DNA of 64,000 nucleotides from Streptococcus mitis (GCF_009496285.1 NZ_WIJK01000002.1:78556-142555); one strand, 5' to 3'. Positions 1 to 8,764 are shown, numbered from the stretch's first letter. Program-made: numbers and translations. Notes: generated by a model not told the origin, from the letters alone.

Positions 1-457
1 CCTGGGCAGTTAGATTTTTTAAGTCTTTTCCTCTTGGTAATGAGAGAACAACTTCATCATTGCGACTAGAAATTCCGCTTGCGATATAGAGAATACCCTC
101 GATACTAGAACCTATAGAGCGACGTGTAGTTGACTTGGTGTCAGTTATTTCAAGACTTTTCTCTTTGATAGAGTGTTGAAGATTTTCTTTTTCAGAGATG
201 GTTGGATGATACTGGAGGTGGATCTTATCATCGTTTGACTCCGTAATGACGAGCGAATGTTCTTTTAGTGAAATGTTTAGATTTTCAATATCTTGGTCAA
301 AAACGAGCTCTTCCATTCGACTTTCAAATACTGGATTTTGAGACATTGCAAGGAGGCTTCTGACTCCGTCTGTTTGGATGCCAATGATAATCATTGAAAA
401 ACCAATGATACTAGTAACAACACCAAAGATAAGAAATCCTTTTGTCCATTTACGCAT
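1..457 (-). CDS. DUF4097-type protein, partial (3' end beyond window)
   Basis: Open minus-strand frame from an ATG at 457 to the window edge, about 152 residues, no stop reached. It begins MRKWTKGFLIFG with one membrane segment at about residues 7-27. A polar beta-rich region with alternating hydrophobic residues follows, as in DUF4097 / putative adhesin-fold proteins. The start overlaps the end of the DUF1700 gene by 8 nt, so the two are translationally coupled. The order PadR - DUF1700 - DUF4097 is common in Firmicutes and is thought to form an envelope-stress type module; the biochemical role is unknown. Family call is from order and general features. Confidence 0.75.
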   Translation of the reverse strand, partial: MRKWTKGFLIFGVVTSIIGFSMIIIGIQTDGVRSLLAMSQNPVFESRMEELVFDQDIENLNISLKEHSLVITESNDDKIHLQYHPTISEKENLQHSIKEKSLEITDTKSTTRRSIGSSIEGILYIASGISSRNDEVVLSLPRGKDLKNLTAQ

Positions 458-1043
458 GTCTTTCACCTCTCTTTCCTCTATTAAGAATCCATTGGATAAG
501 TCGAAGGACTAGTAATCCAAAGAAACGTGTTACATAGGAAGTTGCTAGCAAAACTAGGGACGAAGCTCCGATTGCCAGTAAACCTCCACCAAAAATCAGA
601 ATAAAAGCAGATGTCGATTCAGCCAGAACGTAGAAGCTTTCAAATAGGAGAACGCCTCCTAGGATTAGTCCAGCTACTGATACAGCAAAGAAGGCTATAA
701 GTACGCTGACAGCAGCGATAAAAATCCCGATGATAGCCATGAGAAGAGCAATTCCGACTGGAATTCCGATAGGAGCTGCAAGGAGGGCTAGAAGAGCGAT
801 GCGTAAAATATGGCGGTCGTTCTTACTGGAATTTTCTTCGTTGATTTTCTTATCAAGAAGTGTAGTCAGGATATCATGGGCAGCTTCTTTTGGACTTCCT
901 AGGCTAGCTATTAGGTCTTCCTCACCTTCTGGACCAGCATCATCAAAAAGTTCTTTGAAGTAGTCCATGGCTTCGATGCGATCAGATTGAGGCAGCTTCA
1001 TCAGATAGGCTTCAAGCTGATTCAAATATTCAGTTCTTGTCAT
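450..1043 (-). CDS. DUF1700 family membrane protein
   Basis: 197 aa. The N-terminal ~60 residues form a soluble helical region (LNQLEAYLMKLPQSDRIEAM) typical of DUF1700/HAAS proteins. The rest is several hydrophobic segments between about residues 80 and 185, ending in a basic tail. The ATG at 1043 has a GGGAG Shine-Dalgarno sequence and overlaps the PadR gene by 14 nt; its own stop overlaps the next gene by 8 nt. It is therefore the middle gene of a three-gene operon. These proteins usually accompany PadR regulators and are thought to act at the membrane; no enzymatic function is claimed. Confidence 0.8.
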   Translation of the reverse strand: MTRTEYLNQLEAYLMKLPQSDRIEAMDYFKELFDDAGPEGEEDLIASLGSPKEAAHDILTTLLDKKINEENSSKNDRHILRIALLALLAAPIGIPVGIALLMAIIGIFIAAVSVLIAFFAVSVAGLILGGVLLFESFYVLAESTSAFILIFGGGLLAIGASSLVLLATSYVTRFFGLLVLRLIQWILNRGKRGERHA

Positions 1044-1356
1044 GGCGAATGCTCCCTTCTATGATGCCATTGATGGTGTCAGTGTAGAGTGTCCACTCTT
1101 CTCTGAGTACAAATAGTTGCTCCTCTCCAATGTCTGTCAAGGAGTAGTACTTCCGCATCCGACCTTGGTATTCGCGAGAGTATGTAGTCAGATAGCGGTT
1201 GGTATCCAGTTTTTTCAAGATGGGGTAGAGGGTGGATTCCTTGATTTTGGCAATGAGTTTAATGGTTTGGCTAATCTCATAACCATAGGAATCCCCTTGT
1301 TCTAGGATGGCCAAGATGAGAAATTCAATCAAAGCCGCTGATGTTGGAAAATACAT
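1030..1356 (-). CDS. PadR family transcriptional regulator
   Basis: 108 aa, the usual size of a short PadR-family winged-helix repressor. The N-terminal wHTH includes ALIEFLILAILEQGDSYGYE and the typical STLYPILKKLD recognition region, followed by a beta-wing (GRMRKYYSLTDIGEEQL) and a short C-terminal dimerisation helix. The ATG at 1356 follows GGAGGTG. It heads the operon with the DUF1700 and DUF4097 genes. PadR members generally repress their own operon, and the promoter upstream is bracketed by a 20-bp direct repeat that could be the operator (inference). Confidence 0.92.
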   Translation of the reverse strand: MYFPTSAALIEFLILAILEQGDSYGYEISQTIKLIAKIKESTLYPILKKLDTNRYLTTYSREYQGRMRKYYSLTDIGEEQLFVLREEWTLYTDTINGIIEGSIRHDKN

Positions 1357-1377
1357 GGGGCACCTCCTTTTTTAGTA

Positions 1378-1469
1378 TGTAAAAATTTTATATATAATTA
1401 TTCTACACATACATCATACATCTAAATGTAAGCCCTGTCAAGTAATATGTGTAAAAATTTTATATATAA
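1378..1469 (-). promoter_or_regulatory. PadR operon promoter bracketed by 20-bp direct repeats
   Basis: On the minus strand there is a perfect -35 TTGACA (1436-1441), 17 bp, and a -10 TATGAT (1413-1418). The 20-mer TGTAAAAATTTTATATATAA (plus-strand reading) occurs at 1378-1397 and again at 1450-1469, one copy on each side of the core promoter. Autoregulation by PadR through these sites is an inference. Confidence 0.75.
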
Positions 1470-1495
1470 AAAATCTCCTAGTAAAAACTAGAAGA

Positions 1496-2662
1496 TTAGA
1501 GGATTTTATCCGCTCGATCCACCATAAAGAGGGCGATTGTCATGATGATATCAATTACTAGAAGAATCAGTACCGCTGGAACCCAAGACTGGAACATGTT
1601 AAAACTGTAACCAAAGAGAGTTGGTCCAAAGGCAGCTAAAATGTAACCACCGGTCTGGGCAAGACCAGATAATTGAGCCGTCTTTTCAGGAGAGCTGGTT
1701 TTGATGGAGAAGCAAACCATGAGGTAAGGGAAAAGAGCGCTACAAGCAGTACCAATCAAGAGATGGGCAACCAACCAGTAAAAGAAATTACTGCTAGGGT
1801 ATAGAAGCATGGCAATTCCTAACATACCAGCCAGAGAGATGACTGTTAACATGATTTGACGGTGACGATTGGACAAATGAGTTGTTAAACTTGGAATGGT
1901 CATCGAGAAGGGGATACTAATCAGTGAAAAGATAGAAGCCAGAAGACCAGCGTCCGTATGAGCTAGCCCTGCACTGATGGCCATGGTTGGTAACCAGGTC
2001 ATACTGGTATAGAAGAGTAAGGACTGTAGTCCACCGAAGACAATAATAGCCCAAACTTGCTTGCTTTTTAGGATATTCTCTTTTTCTGTTTTCTCTTCAT
2101 GCCCTTCTAGAAAATGATTGTGGCCATGGTTGGGGAACCAGGCCAATAAGGTTAGCAGGCAGACCATGGACAGGCAGAGAATCAGCCCCTTCCAAGATGT
2201 TGCCTGAGTAATGGGTACAGAGAGGTAGGAAGCTAGTGCTGTCGCGATTCCCATAGTCGTAACATAAACCGTTGTCAGGAAGCTAATCTTTTGTGGGTAG
2301 TTTGCCTGAATCATACTAGGAAGAAGTACGTTAAAAATAGCGACACTTGCTCCGATGAGTAAGGTTCCCAGATAGAGAAGGGGAAGATTGAAGATACGAA
2401 TCACTGAACCGATGGTTAAGACGAGGAGGCTGTAGGTAAAAAGATGCTCAAGTCCAATCTTTTGAGCCAAACGCGTCGCAAAAGAGGAGAAAAGAGCAAA
2501 CATCAAGAGAGGAAGGCTGGTCAAAACCCCAAGTGAACTGACCTCAACTCCTAAACCTTGAGCAATATCTCCCAAAACAGTTGGTAAGGCCGTAAAAGGA
2601 GCTCTTAAGACCGCTCCGATTAAGATAATTCCTAGAATAAAAAAGAGTGATCGTTTGTTCAT
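1496..2662 (-). CDS. CynX/NimT-type MFS transporter
   Basis: 388 aa, about 12 membrane segments. It starts MNKRSLFFILGIILIGAVLR, which resembles the CynX/NimT (cyanate / 2-nitroimidazole transporter) subgroup of the major facilitator superfamily, with RAPFTALPTVL after helix 1. An in-frame ATG at 2725 is rejected because it lies in the -35 box of a good promoter; the ATG at 2662 has a TTGAGGTG ribosome site. It acts in the cytoplasmic membrane; the substrate cannot be told from sequence. Single-gene unit, no visible partner. Confidence 0.85.
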   Translation of the reverse strand: MNKRSLFFILGIILIGAVLRAPFTALPTVLGDIAQGLGVEVSSLGVLTSLPLLMFALFSSFATRLAQKIGLEHLFTYSLLVLTIGSVIRIFNLPLLYLGTLLIGASVAIFNVLLPSMIQANYPQKISFLTTVYVTTMGIATALASYLSVPITQATSWKGLILCLSMVCLLTLLAWFPNHGHNHFLEGHEEKTEKENILKSKQVWAIIVFGGLQSLLFYTSMTWLPTMAISAGLAHTDAGLLASIFSLISIPFSMTIPSLTTHLSNRHRQIMLTVISLAGMLGIAMLLYPSSNFFYWLVAHLLIGTACSALFPYLMVCFSIKTSSPEKTAQLSGLAQTGGYILAAFGPTLFGYSFNMFQSWVPAVLILLVIDIIMTIALFMVDRADKIL

Positions 2663-2696
2663 GTGCACCTCAATAAACTGATTTTGATAACAGCTT

Positions 2697-2725
2697 ATTT
2701 TAAGGCTTTTTCCCATAGATGTCAA
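2697..2725 (-). promoter_or_regulatory. Promoter of MFS transporter gene
   Basis: Minus strand: -35 TTGACA (2720-2725), 17-bp spacer, -10 TAAAAT (2697-2702). It places the transcription start near 2690, which supports the ATG at 2662. Confidence 0.75.
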
Positions 2726-2880
2726 GATGGTGTGAGGGAATCGGCTATTTAGCTCAGTGAAATCATGGGTAAAAAGAAGGAGAGATTTACTAGTTTTTTT
2801 CTGGGATTCAAATAAAAATAGGAAAGTCAGGAAATTTGTGATAAAATAGTGAAAGAAAATCTATACATTGGAGAACTGCT

Positions 2881-3711
2881 GTGTCTGAAAATCGGAAATT
2901 TAGCGTCTTGATGTCAGTCTACATCAAAGAAAATCCTGTCTTCTTAGAAGAGGCTGTAAAAAGTATCTTACATCAAACGCTCAAACCTAGTGAAGTGGTT
3001 ATCGTTGAAGATGGTCCACTGACACCTGAACTATATCAAGTTTTGGAGGAATTGGAAGCACAGTCAAGTATTCCAATCAAACGCTATCCATTGGAGCAAA
3101 ACCGTGGTTTGGGCTTGGCACTACAGTATGGTGTTTTGCAGTGCCAGTATGACGTCATTGCCCGTATGGATACGGATGATATCGCTGTTGAAGATCGTTT
3201 CGAGCAACAGTTTGAATTGATGGAAACAGAAAATTTGGACTTGCTAGGTGGTCATATCGCAGAATTCATCGACCAACCTGACGAAATTGTTTCTTACCGT
3301 CGTGTGCCGATTAAGCATGAGGATATCATTGATTACCAACGTATGAGAAGTGCCTTTAATCATATGACTGTTATGTTTAAAAAAGAGATGGTTCTCAAGG
3401 CAGGTAACTACGAAGATGGGCTCTATATGGAAGACGATTTGCTCTGGCTCAATATGATTAGTGCTGGTGCTCGAACTGGAAATGTGGATCAGATTCTTTG
3501 TAAGGTACGCGTGGGAGCGGGGATGTTTGAACGTCGTGGTGGCCTTCGCTATCTCAAACTCTATCGCCAAGCACGTCAAAGAATGCACGCGCGTGGACAG
3601 ATTTCTTATGGCGAATATCTGAAAAGTGTTTTAATCCAAGTTGTCGTTGCCCTATGTCCAGGCTTTGTCCGACAGTTCATATTTTTAAAACTATTGAGAA
3701 AAAGCAAATAA
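2881..3711 (+). CDS. Family 2 glycosyltransferase
   Basis: 276 aa, GTG start at 2881 after GGAGAACTGCT. GT-A fold: nucleotide-binding beta strand FSVLMSVY (7-14), VVIVEDGP (39-46) and a DxD-type metal site MDTDD (96-100). A basic region, RRGGLRYLKLYRQ, and a hydrophobic C-terminus follow. Members of this family transfer a sugar from an NDP donor at the membrane during capsule, teichoic acid or rhamnose-glucan synthesis. The next gene, 70 bp downstream, makes a modified NDP sugar, so both probably serve the same envelope polysaccharide (inference). Acceptor and donor unknown. Confidence 0.9.
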   Translation: MSENRKFSVLMSVYIKENPVFLEEAVKSILHQTLKPSEVVIVEDGPLTPELYQVLEELEAQSSIPIKRYPLEQNRGLGLALQYGVLQCQYDVIARMDTDDIAVEDRFEQQFELMETENLDLLGGHIAEFIDQPDEIVSYRRVPIKHEDIIDYQRMRSAFNHMTVMFKKEMVLKAGNYEDGLYMEDDLLWLNMISAGARTGNVDQILCKVRVGAGMFERRGGLRYLKLYRQARQRMHARGQISYGEYLKSVLIQVVVALCPGFVRQFIFLKLLRKSK

Positions 3712-3781
3712 CTAATCGGTTTTAGAAAAATGTCTTGTAATTACTAGAAAATGTGATTTTGTGTAGGAGGATACCATTCAC

Positions 3782-5632
3782 ATGAATAAAAAAATGACAG
3801 ATTATGTAATTGATCTGGTTGAAGTGTTAAATAAACAACAAAAACAAGTCTTTTGGGGGATTTTTGATGCTGCCAGCATGATTTCCTCAATCATTGTTTC
3901 TTATATCTTGTTTTATGGATTGATCAATCCAGCTCCTGTGGACTATGTCATCTATACAAGCTTGACCTTCCTTTTCTATCAAATCATGATTGGATTCTGG
4001 GGGCTCAATGCTAGCATTAGTCGTTATAGCAAAATCACAGACTTTATGAAGATATTCATTGGAGTAAGTGTCAGCAGTGTCTTGTCCTATCTCCTTTGCT
4101 ATGCCTTCTTGCCACTATTCTCTGTGCGTTTCATCGTTCTCTTTATCTTGCTCAGCACCTTCTTGATCTTGCTCCCACGTATTGCTTGGCAGTTGATCTA
4201 TTCTAGACGTAAAAAGGGTGATGGAGAAGGGGAACACCGTCGTACATTCTTGATTGGTGCGGGAGACGGTGGAGCTCTCTTTATGAACAGCTACCAACAT
4301 CCTACGAGTGATCTTGAGTTAGTGGGTATTTTGGATAATGATGAGAAGAAAAAAGGTCAAAAACTAGGTGGAATCCCAGTCTTAGGATCTTATGAACAGT
4401 TACCAGAACTCTCAAAACGTCATCAGATTGAAAAAGTTATCGTTGCGATTCCTTCTCTTGATCCATCCGAGTATGAGCGTATCCTAAAAATGTGTAACCA
4501 ACTTGGCTTGAAGTGTTATAAGATGCCTAAGATTGAGTCAGTTGTACAAGGATTGCATCCTCAGGTAGGTGGTTTCCAAAAAATCGATATTACTGACCTT
4601 TTGGGACGTAAAGAAATTCAACTAGATGAGTCACGCCTAGGCTCAGAAATTACTGGAAAAACCATCTTAGTGACAGGTGCAGGAGGTTCTATCGGGTCTG
4701 AGATTTGCCGTCAGGTTAGTCGCTTTAATCCAGAGCGCGTGGTTCTCTTGGGGCATGGGGAAAACTCTATTTATCTGATTTATCATGAATTGATTCGTAG
4801 CTTCCAAGGAATTGACTATGTTCCTGTGATTGCAGACATCCAAGACTATGATCGCTTGCTTCAAGTATTTGAGCAGTACCAACCAGCCATTGTTTACCAC
4901 GCTGCTGCCCATAAGCACGTGCCGATGATGGAGCGTAATCCAAAAGAAGCCTTTAAAAATAATATCCTCGGAACTTACAATGTTGCCAAGGCAGTTGACG
5001 CCGCTAAGGTACCGAAGATGGTTATGATTTCGACCGATAAGGCCGTTAATCCACCAAACGTAATGGGAGCTACCAAACGTGTGGCAGAGTTGATTGTTAC
5101 AGGATTCAACCAACGTAGTCAATCTACCTATTGTGCGGTTCGTTTTGGGAATGTTCTTGGTAGCCGTGGTAGTGTGATTCCAGTGTTTGAGCGTCAGATT
5201 GCAGAGGGTGGTCCAGTGACTGTGACGGACTTCCGTATGACTCGTTACTTTATGACCATTCCAGAAGCTAGCCGTTTGGTGATCCATGCAGGAGCTTATG
5301 CTAAAGATGGAGAGGTCTTTATCCTTGATATGGGCAAACCAGTTAAAATTTATGATTTGGCCAAGAAAATGGTTCTTCTTAGTGGACGTACTGAAAATGA
5401 AATTCCGATTGTAGAAGTGGGGATTCGTCCAGGTGAGAAACTCTATGAGGAGTTGTTGGTATCTACTGAATTAGTTGATAATCAAGTCATGGATAAGATT
5501 TTTGTTGGTAAGGTTAATGTCATGCCACTTGAAGTCATCAATCAAAAGATTGAAGAATTCCGTGCCTTGCAAGGTTCAGAGTTGAAGCAAGCCATTATCG
5601 GTTTTGCCAATGAAACAACTCACACTGATTAA
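3782..5632 (+). CDS. Membrane NDP-sugar 4,6-dehydratase/epimerase (CapD/WbpM/PglF type)
   Basis: 616 aa, the long two-part form of the family. About four N-terminal membrane helices (28-135) are followed by a first Rossmann segment with GAGDGGA (159-165). A C-terminal extended-SDR domain has TGAGGSIGS (298-306) and STDKA (417-421). The usual YxxxK is MxxxK here (M428...K432), as in WbpM/PglF-type enzymes, so this is a family trait and not decay. It probably converts a UDP-HexNAc to a 4-keto-6-deoxy sugar for an envelope glycan. The ATG at 3782 follows GGAGG; an intrinsic terminator follows the stop. Confidence 0.9.
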   Translation: MNKKMTDYVIDLVEVLNKQQKQVFWGIFDAASMISSIIVSYILFYGLINPAPVDYVIYTSLTFLFYQIMIGFWGLNASISRYSKITDFMKIFIGVSVSSVLSYLLCYAFLPLFSVRFIVLFILLSTFLILLPRIAWQLIYSRRKKGDGEGEHRRTFLIGAGDGGALFMNSYQHPTSDLELVGILDNDEKKKGQKLGGIPVLGSYEQLPELSKRHQIEKVIVAIPSLDPSEYERILKMCNQLGLKCYKMPKIESVVQGLHPQVGGFQKIDITDLLGRKEIQLDESRLGSEITGKTILVTGAGGSIGSEICRQVSRFNPERVVLLGHGENSIYLIYHELIRSFQGIDYVPVIADIQDYDRLLQVFEQYQPAIVYHAAAHKHVPMMERNPKEAFKNNILGTYNVAKAVDAAKVPKMVMISTDKAVNPPNVMGATKRVAELIVTGFNQRSQSTYCAVRFGNVLGSRGSVIPVFERQIAEGGPVTVTDFRMTRYFMTIPEASRLVIHAGAYAKDGEVFILDMGKPVKIYDLAKKMVLLSGRTENEIPIVEVGIRPGEKLYEELLVSTELVDNQVMDKIFVGKVNVMPLEVINQKIEEFRALQGSELKQAIIGFANETTHTD

Positions 5633-5644
5633 AAACAAAACTAA

Positions 5645-5698
5645 GGTATTATCCCTGGAACTCTTTTTGACAGGAGGGAAGGGATAGTATCTTTTTTT
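5645..5698 (+). terminator. Intrinsic terminator after CapD-like gene
   Basis: A 12-bp stem, GGTATTATCCCT (5645-5656) with AGGGATAGTATC (5680-5691), containing two G-U pairs. It is followed by seven T. Confidence 0.8.
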
Positions 5699-5795
5699 CT
5701 AGATTTGGAGAGATTTTCAGAGTTTTTTGAACAAACTTGTTATTAGTGAACAGATATGATAAGCTATAGTAAATAAAAAAATTAGGGAGTAACTT

Positions 5796-6213
5796 ATGAT
5801 TAACGCTTAATAAGAATTTCTTTAAAGGTTATGTAGATTTTACAGGCCGTTCAACACGTTCAGAGTATTGGTGGATTTGGCTAACAAACATACTACTTCT
5901 TATCCCTCTTTATTCAGCATACTTTAATGCTATATTTAGCGAAGGAGAAGAGGGTGCTTTTCTTGCCTTGGGTGGACTCGCTATTGTCTATATGATTTTC
6001 GGTCTTGCCCTAATCTTACCTATGTTAGCTTTGACAGTTCGCCGTCTCCGTGATGCTGGTTTTCACTGGGCTCTGATTTTTGTACATTTTATTCCCGTGG
6101 TTGGAGGAATTGCTTTACTAGTCTTGTTAGCTATGCCCACTAAGGAAGTAGAAATAGTCACTATCGACAGATCTAAAGAAGTTGAAACCGAAGAAGTTTC
6201 CCCCTTTGAGTAA
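5796..6213 (+). pseudogene. DUF805 membrane protein gene, frameshifted at codon 5
   Basis: A good ribosome site (AGGGAGT) and ATG at 5796 read MINA and then hit TAA TAA at 5808-5813. Removing one A near 5809 restores MINAYKNFFKGYVDF and an open frame of about 138 codons to the stop at 6213. The restored protein has the DUF805 hallmarks: GRSTRSEYWWIW at its N-terminal end, then hydrophobic segments with RRLRDAGFHW between them, then an acidic tail. The body is intact, so the lesion is recent, or it is a sequencing error. DUF805 proteins are small inner-membrane proteins of unknown function. Confidence 0.8.
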
Positions 6214-6259
6214 TGTAACCAGTGTGGTGAAAGGCATTTTTCCTAGTCAAGTACAAACA

Positions 6260-6303
6260 AAAAGACTCCCAAGTCTAGGAGATGCTAGATTTGGGGGTCT
6301 TTT
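6260..6303. terminator. Bidirectional terminator between convergent genes
   Basis: A 17-bp stem (6260-6276 with 6287-6303, two G-U pairs) is flanked by A-run and T-run. It serves the DUF805 gene on the plus strand and the HAD phosphatase on the minus strand. Confidence 0.85.
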
Positions 6304-6305
6304 GC

Positions 6306-6947
6306 TTAATCTTTCTTTTGTAAATGATTTAAAATATCCTCTGTTTGGTGAGCGATCCAGTCAGGATTATAGCCCATGAGGTCTTTCTCATCACCGAATC
6401 CCCAGGTTACCGCTAATTTCTTAATGCCAGTTTCTTGGGCACCAATCATATCAAACTTGGTATCTCCGATAATAACCACTTTTTCTGGCTCCAAGTTATG
6501 AGTTGTCAAAGCTTGACGGATGACATCTGCCTTGTGTAGGGCTTGAGGGCTTGAACCATAAATGCCATCAAAGAAGTGGTCAATCCCAAAATTGTTAGTC
6601 ATGTCAACTGCGGTTGGTGTATTCTTCGTAGTAGTGATATAAAGAGGATAATGCTCAGCTAGTTCTACGAGTAAATCTTTGATATGTGGAAAGAGTTGGG
6701 CTTCGTACACACCCTTTTCCTTATAATAAGAACGATAGAGCTGGATGGCTTCCTCTATTTGCTCAGCTGGTAAACAACTAGCAAAGCTGGTTTCTAGTGG
6801 GGGACCCATAAAACCTCGAATGGTTTTGGCACCAGGACTAGAAACTCCAAGTTGGTCAAAGGTATAGGTGAAACCATTATGGATACCGATAGAACTATCA
6901 ACTAGCGTTCCATCTAAGTCAAAAAAGATAGCAGATATAGATGACAT
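6306..6947 (-). CDS. HAD-superfamily hydrolase (phosphoglycolate-phosphatase-like)
   Basis: 213 aa, HAD subfamily IA. Motif I DLDGTLVDS lies near residue 10 (nucleophile Asp and acid/base Asp), followed by a helical cap. Motif II is in TTTKN, the motif III Lys near LHKADVI, and motif IV is GDTKFDMIG. It removes phosphate from a small cytosolic substrate; the phosphoglycolate label is only by similarity and other substrates such as nucleotides are possible. The ATG at 6947 has GAGGAG. It is the last gene of the sdaAB-sdaAA operon, 23 bp after sdaAA. Confidence 0.85.
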   Translation of the reverse strand: MSSISAIFFDLDGTLVDSSIGIHNGFTYTFDQLGVSSPGAKTIRGFMGPPLETSFASCLPAEQIEEAIQLYRSYYKEKGVYEAQLFPHIKDLLVELAEHYPLYITTTKNTPTAVDMTNNFGIDHFFDGIYGSSPQALHKADVIRQALTTHNLEPEKVVIIGDTKFDMIGAQETGIKKLAVTWGFGDEKDLMGYNPDWIAHQTEDILNHLQKKD

Positions 6948-6970
6948 TGATTCTCCTCATAATGATGAAA

Positions 6971-7843
6971 TTATTCGCCGAAGATTTCTTTTTGAAGGCG
7001 ACGACCTGTAGGTGTGGCAGCGAGCCCCCCTTCAGCAGTTTCACGAAAGGCAGTTGGTAAGCTAGATCCTACTTGATACATGGCGTCAATGACCTCATCA
7101 ACTGGAATTTTTGATTCGATACCAGCCAGAGCCATATCGGCTGCGATGAAGGCAAAACTTGCTCCCATGGCATTCCGCTTGACACAAGGAACTTCAACCA
7201 AACCTGCAACGGGGTCACAGATTAGGCCGAGCATGTTTTTGATAACGAAGGCGATAGCCTGGCTCGCTTGATAAGGTGTTCCGCCTGCAGCTAGAGTTAG
7301 GGCAGCGGCACTCATGGCTGAAGCTGAACCGACTTCGGCCTGGCAGCCACCTTCGGCTCCCGAGATAGAAGCGTTGTTAGCAATCACGAGTCCAAAAGCA
7401 CCTGCAGCGAATAAGAAGTCTAGTTGTTGTTCATGAGTTAAATCCAACTTTTGAATAGCAGCAGTGAGAACGGCTGGAAGGCAGCCTGCACTACCAGCAG
7501 TAGGTGTTGCACAGACCAGTCCCATCTTGGCATTGTGTTCATTAACGGCGATAGCATTACGGGCTGCAGACAAGACAGTGAAGTCTGATAGGGTCTTTCC
7601 TTTTTTGATGTAGTGGTCAAGCTTGGCAGCGTCACCACCTGTCAAACCACTACGAGATTTTTTTTCACTAAGACCAAGCTCAACTGAAGCTTTCATGACT
7701 TCAAGGTTGCGCTCCATGAGAAGGAGAACTTCTTCTCGTTCACGACCTGTTAGCTCAAACTCGGTCGTAATCATGAGTTCAGCAACATTTCCTTGAAAAT
7801 CAAGTTCGGCTTGTTCGACTAATTCTTTGATAGAATAAAACAT
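6971..7843 (-). CDS. sdaAA: L-serine dehydratase, iron-sulfur dependent, alpha subunit
   Basis: 290 aa, the typical alpha-chain length. It deaminates L-serine to pyruvate and ammonia with a 4Fe-4S cluster instead of PLP. Seen: ATPTAGSAGCLPAV, EGGCQAEVGSASAM, and GLICDPVAGLVEVPCVKRNA, which carry the cluster-ligand cysteines and the glycine-rich substrate site. It starts at 7843 with a GGAG site, 8 bp after sdaAB, so the two subunits are made together. It supplies pyruvate from amino acids; the cluster makes the enzyme oxygen sensitive. Confidence 0.96.
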   Translation of the reverse strand: MFYSIKELVEQAELDFQGNVAELMITTEFELTGREREEVLLLMERNLEVMKASVELGLSEKKSRSGLTGGDAAKLDHYIKKGKTLSDFTVLSAARNAIAVNEHNAKMGLVCATPTAGSAGCLPAVLTAAIQKLDLTHEQQLDFLFAAGAFGLVIANNASISGAEGGCQAEVGSASAMSAAALTLAAGGTPYQASQAIAFVIKNMLGLICDPVAGLVEVPCVKRNAMGASFAFIAADMALAGIESKIPVDEVIDAMYQVGSSLPTAFRETAEGGLAATPTGRRLQKEIFGE

Positions 7844-7851
7844 ATTTTCTC

Positions 7852-8523
7852 CTATTGAAAGAAATTGACATTATGCAAATGAGGAATTTTACGAATCTCT
7901 TCGATAGATTCATCACAGTTGCGACTATCAACTTCGATAATCATAATGGCTTTCTCACCAGCTTTTTCTCGGGTTACATTCATTTGGGCGATGTTAATGT
8001 CAAAGCGAGAGAGAGCCTCTGTTACATGAGCAATCATACCAGGAACATCCTGATGAACGATGATAATGGTAGGGGTGTTCATGTTGAGGGATACGGCAAA
8101 GCCATTGAGCTCTGTTACCTGGATATTTCCACCGCCGATTGAAATTCCTGTCACACTGATGGTCTTGTGCTCATTCTTAACAGTGATTTTCGTAGTATTT
8201 GGGTGAGGGGCGTTACTGTCTTTCTGAATGGTCCAAACAATTTTGATGCCACGCTTGTGGGCAATTTCTAAACTATTTGGAATTTCTGGATCATCTGTTT
8301 CCATTCCTAAGATTCCAGCGACTAGGGCGAGATCAGTTCCGTGCCCTCGATAGGTTTTTGCAAAAGAATTAAAAAGCTGGAACTCGACCTCGGTTGGAGT
8401 ATCGTCAAAGATAGAAGAGACGATTTTACCGATACGAACAGCTCCTGCCGTGTGACTACTAGATGGGCCAATCATGACTGGCCCAATGATATCAAAGACA
8501 GATTGAAAACGAAGTGATTGCAT
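7852..8523 (-). CDS. sdaAB: L-serine dehydratase, iron-sulfur dependent, beta subunit
   Basis: 223 aa. The N-terminal half has the beta-chain signature GPVMIGPSSSHTAGAVRIG. The C-terminal ~75 residues form an ACT domain (DVPGMIAHVTEALSRFDINI), usually the serine or regulatory binding site. It is the first gene of a three-gene minus-strand operon (sdaAB - sdaAA - HAD). The ATG at 8523 follows AAGGGG. It pairs with SdaAA to form the active dehydratase. Confidence 0.95.
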   Translation of the reverse strand: MQSLRFQSVFDIIGPVMIGPSSSHTAGAVRIGKIVSSIFDDTPTEVEFQLFNSFAKTYRGHGTDLALVAGILGMETDDPEIPNSLEIAHKRGIKIVWTIQKDSNAPHPNTTKITVKNEHKTISVTGISIGGGNIQVTELNGFAVSLNMNTPTIIIVHQDVPGMIAHVTEALSRFDINIAQMNVTREKAGEKAIMIIEVDSRNCDESIEEIRKIPHLHNVNFFQ

Positions 8524-8553
8524 CTGTTTCCCCTTAAAAAGATTCTTAACTCT

Positions 8554-8585
8554 ATTATATCAAAGATTAGATGCAAGCGCTCAAT
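8554..8585 (-). promoter_or_regulatory. sdaAB promoter region with cre-like site
   Basis: The minus-strand -10 TATAAT is at 8554-8559. The plus-strand reading of 8572-8585 is TGCAAGCGCTCAAT, a match to the left half and core of a CcpA cre site with two mismatches on the right. It sits where a -35 would be, so glucose repression is possible (inference). Confidence 0.4.
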
Positions 8586-8636
8586 TCCATGATAAAATAT
8601 CTAAACTCCCCATAAAGCCTATAAAATCAAGCCTTT

Positions 8637-8732
8637 TGTAACAAAAAGAGGCTATTTAAGTGAAATAAAACATAGTCTTGTAACATTTCTACATAAAACC
8701 GTCAAGAAACAGTAATAATAGTAGGGTATGAT
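8637..8732 (+). promoter_or_regulatory. Promoter region of LysM gene with TGTAAC half-sites
   Basis: The -10 TATGAT is at 8727-8732 and there is no good -35, as expected for an activator-dependent promoter. TGTAAC occurs at 8637-8642 and 8679-8684, 42 bp apart. This is the half-site of the WalR (VicR) box, although neither copy has its tandem partner at the standard spacing. The pneumococcal homologue is a reported VicRK-regulated gene (recalled). Confidence 0.4.
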
Positions 8733-8764
8733 GGAAATATAAGAAAGAAGGAGAATCTTTTAAT

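Noticed and set aside
4667..5287. 206-codon minus-strand ORF inside the dehydratase gene
   Set aside because: A shadow frame of a well-conserved plus-strand gene; composition (His/Asn-rich) is not protein-like.
5968..6213. 81-aa ORF as an independent gene
   Set aside because: It is the downstream part of the DUF805 gene, which starts at 5796 and is frameshifted.
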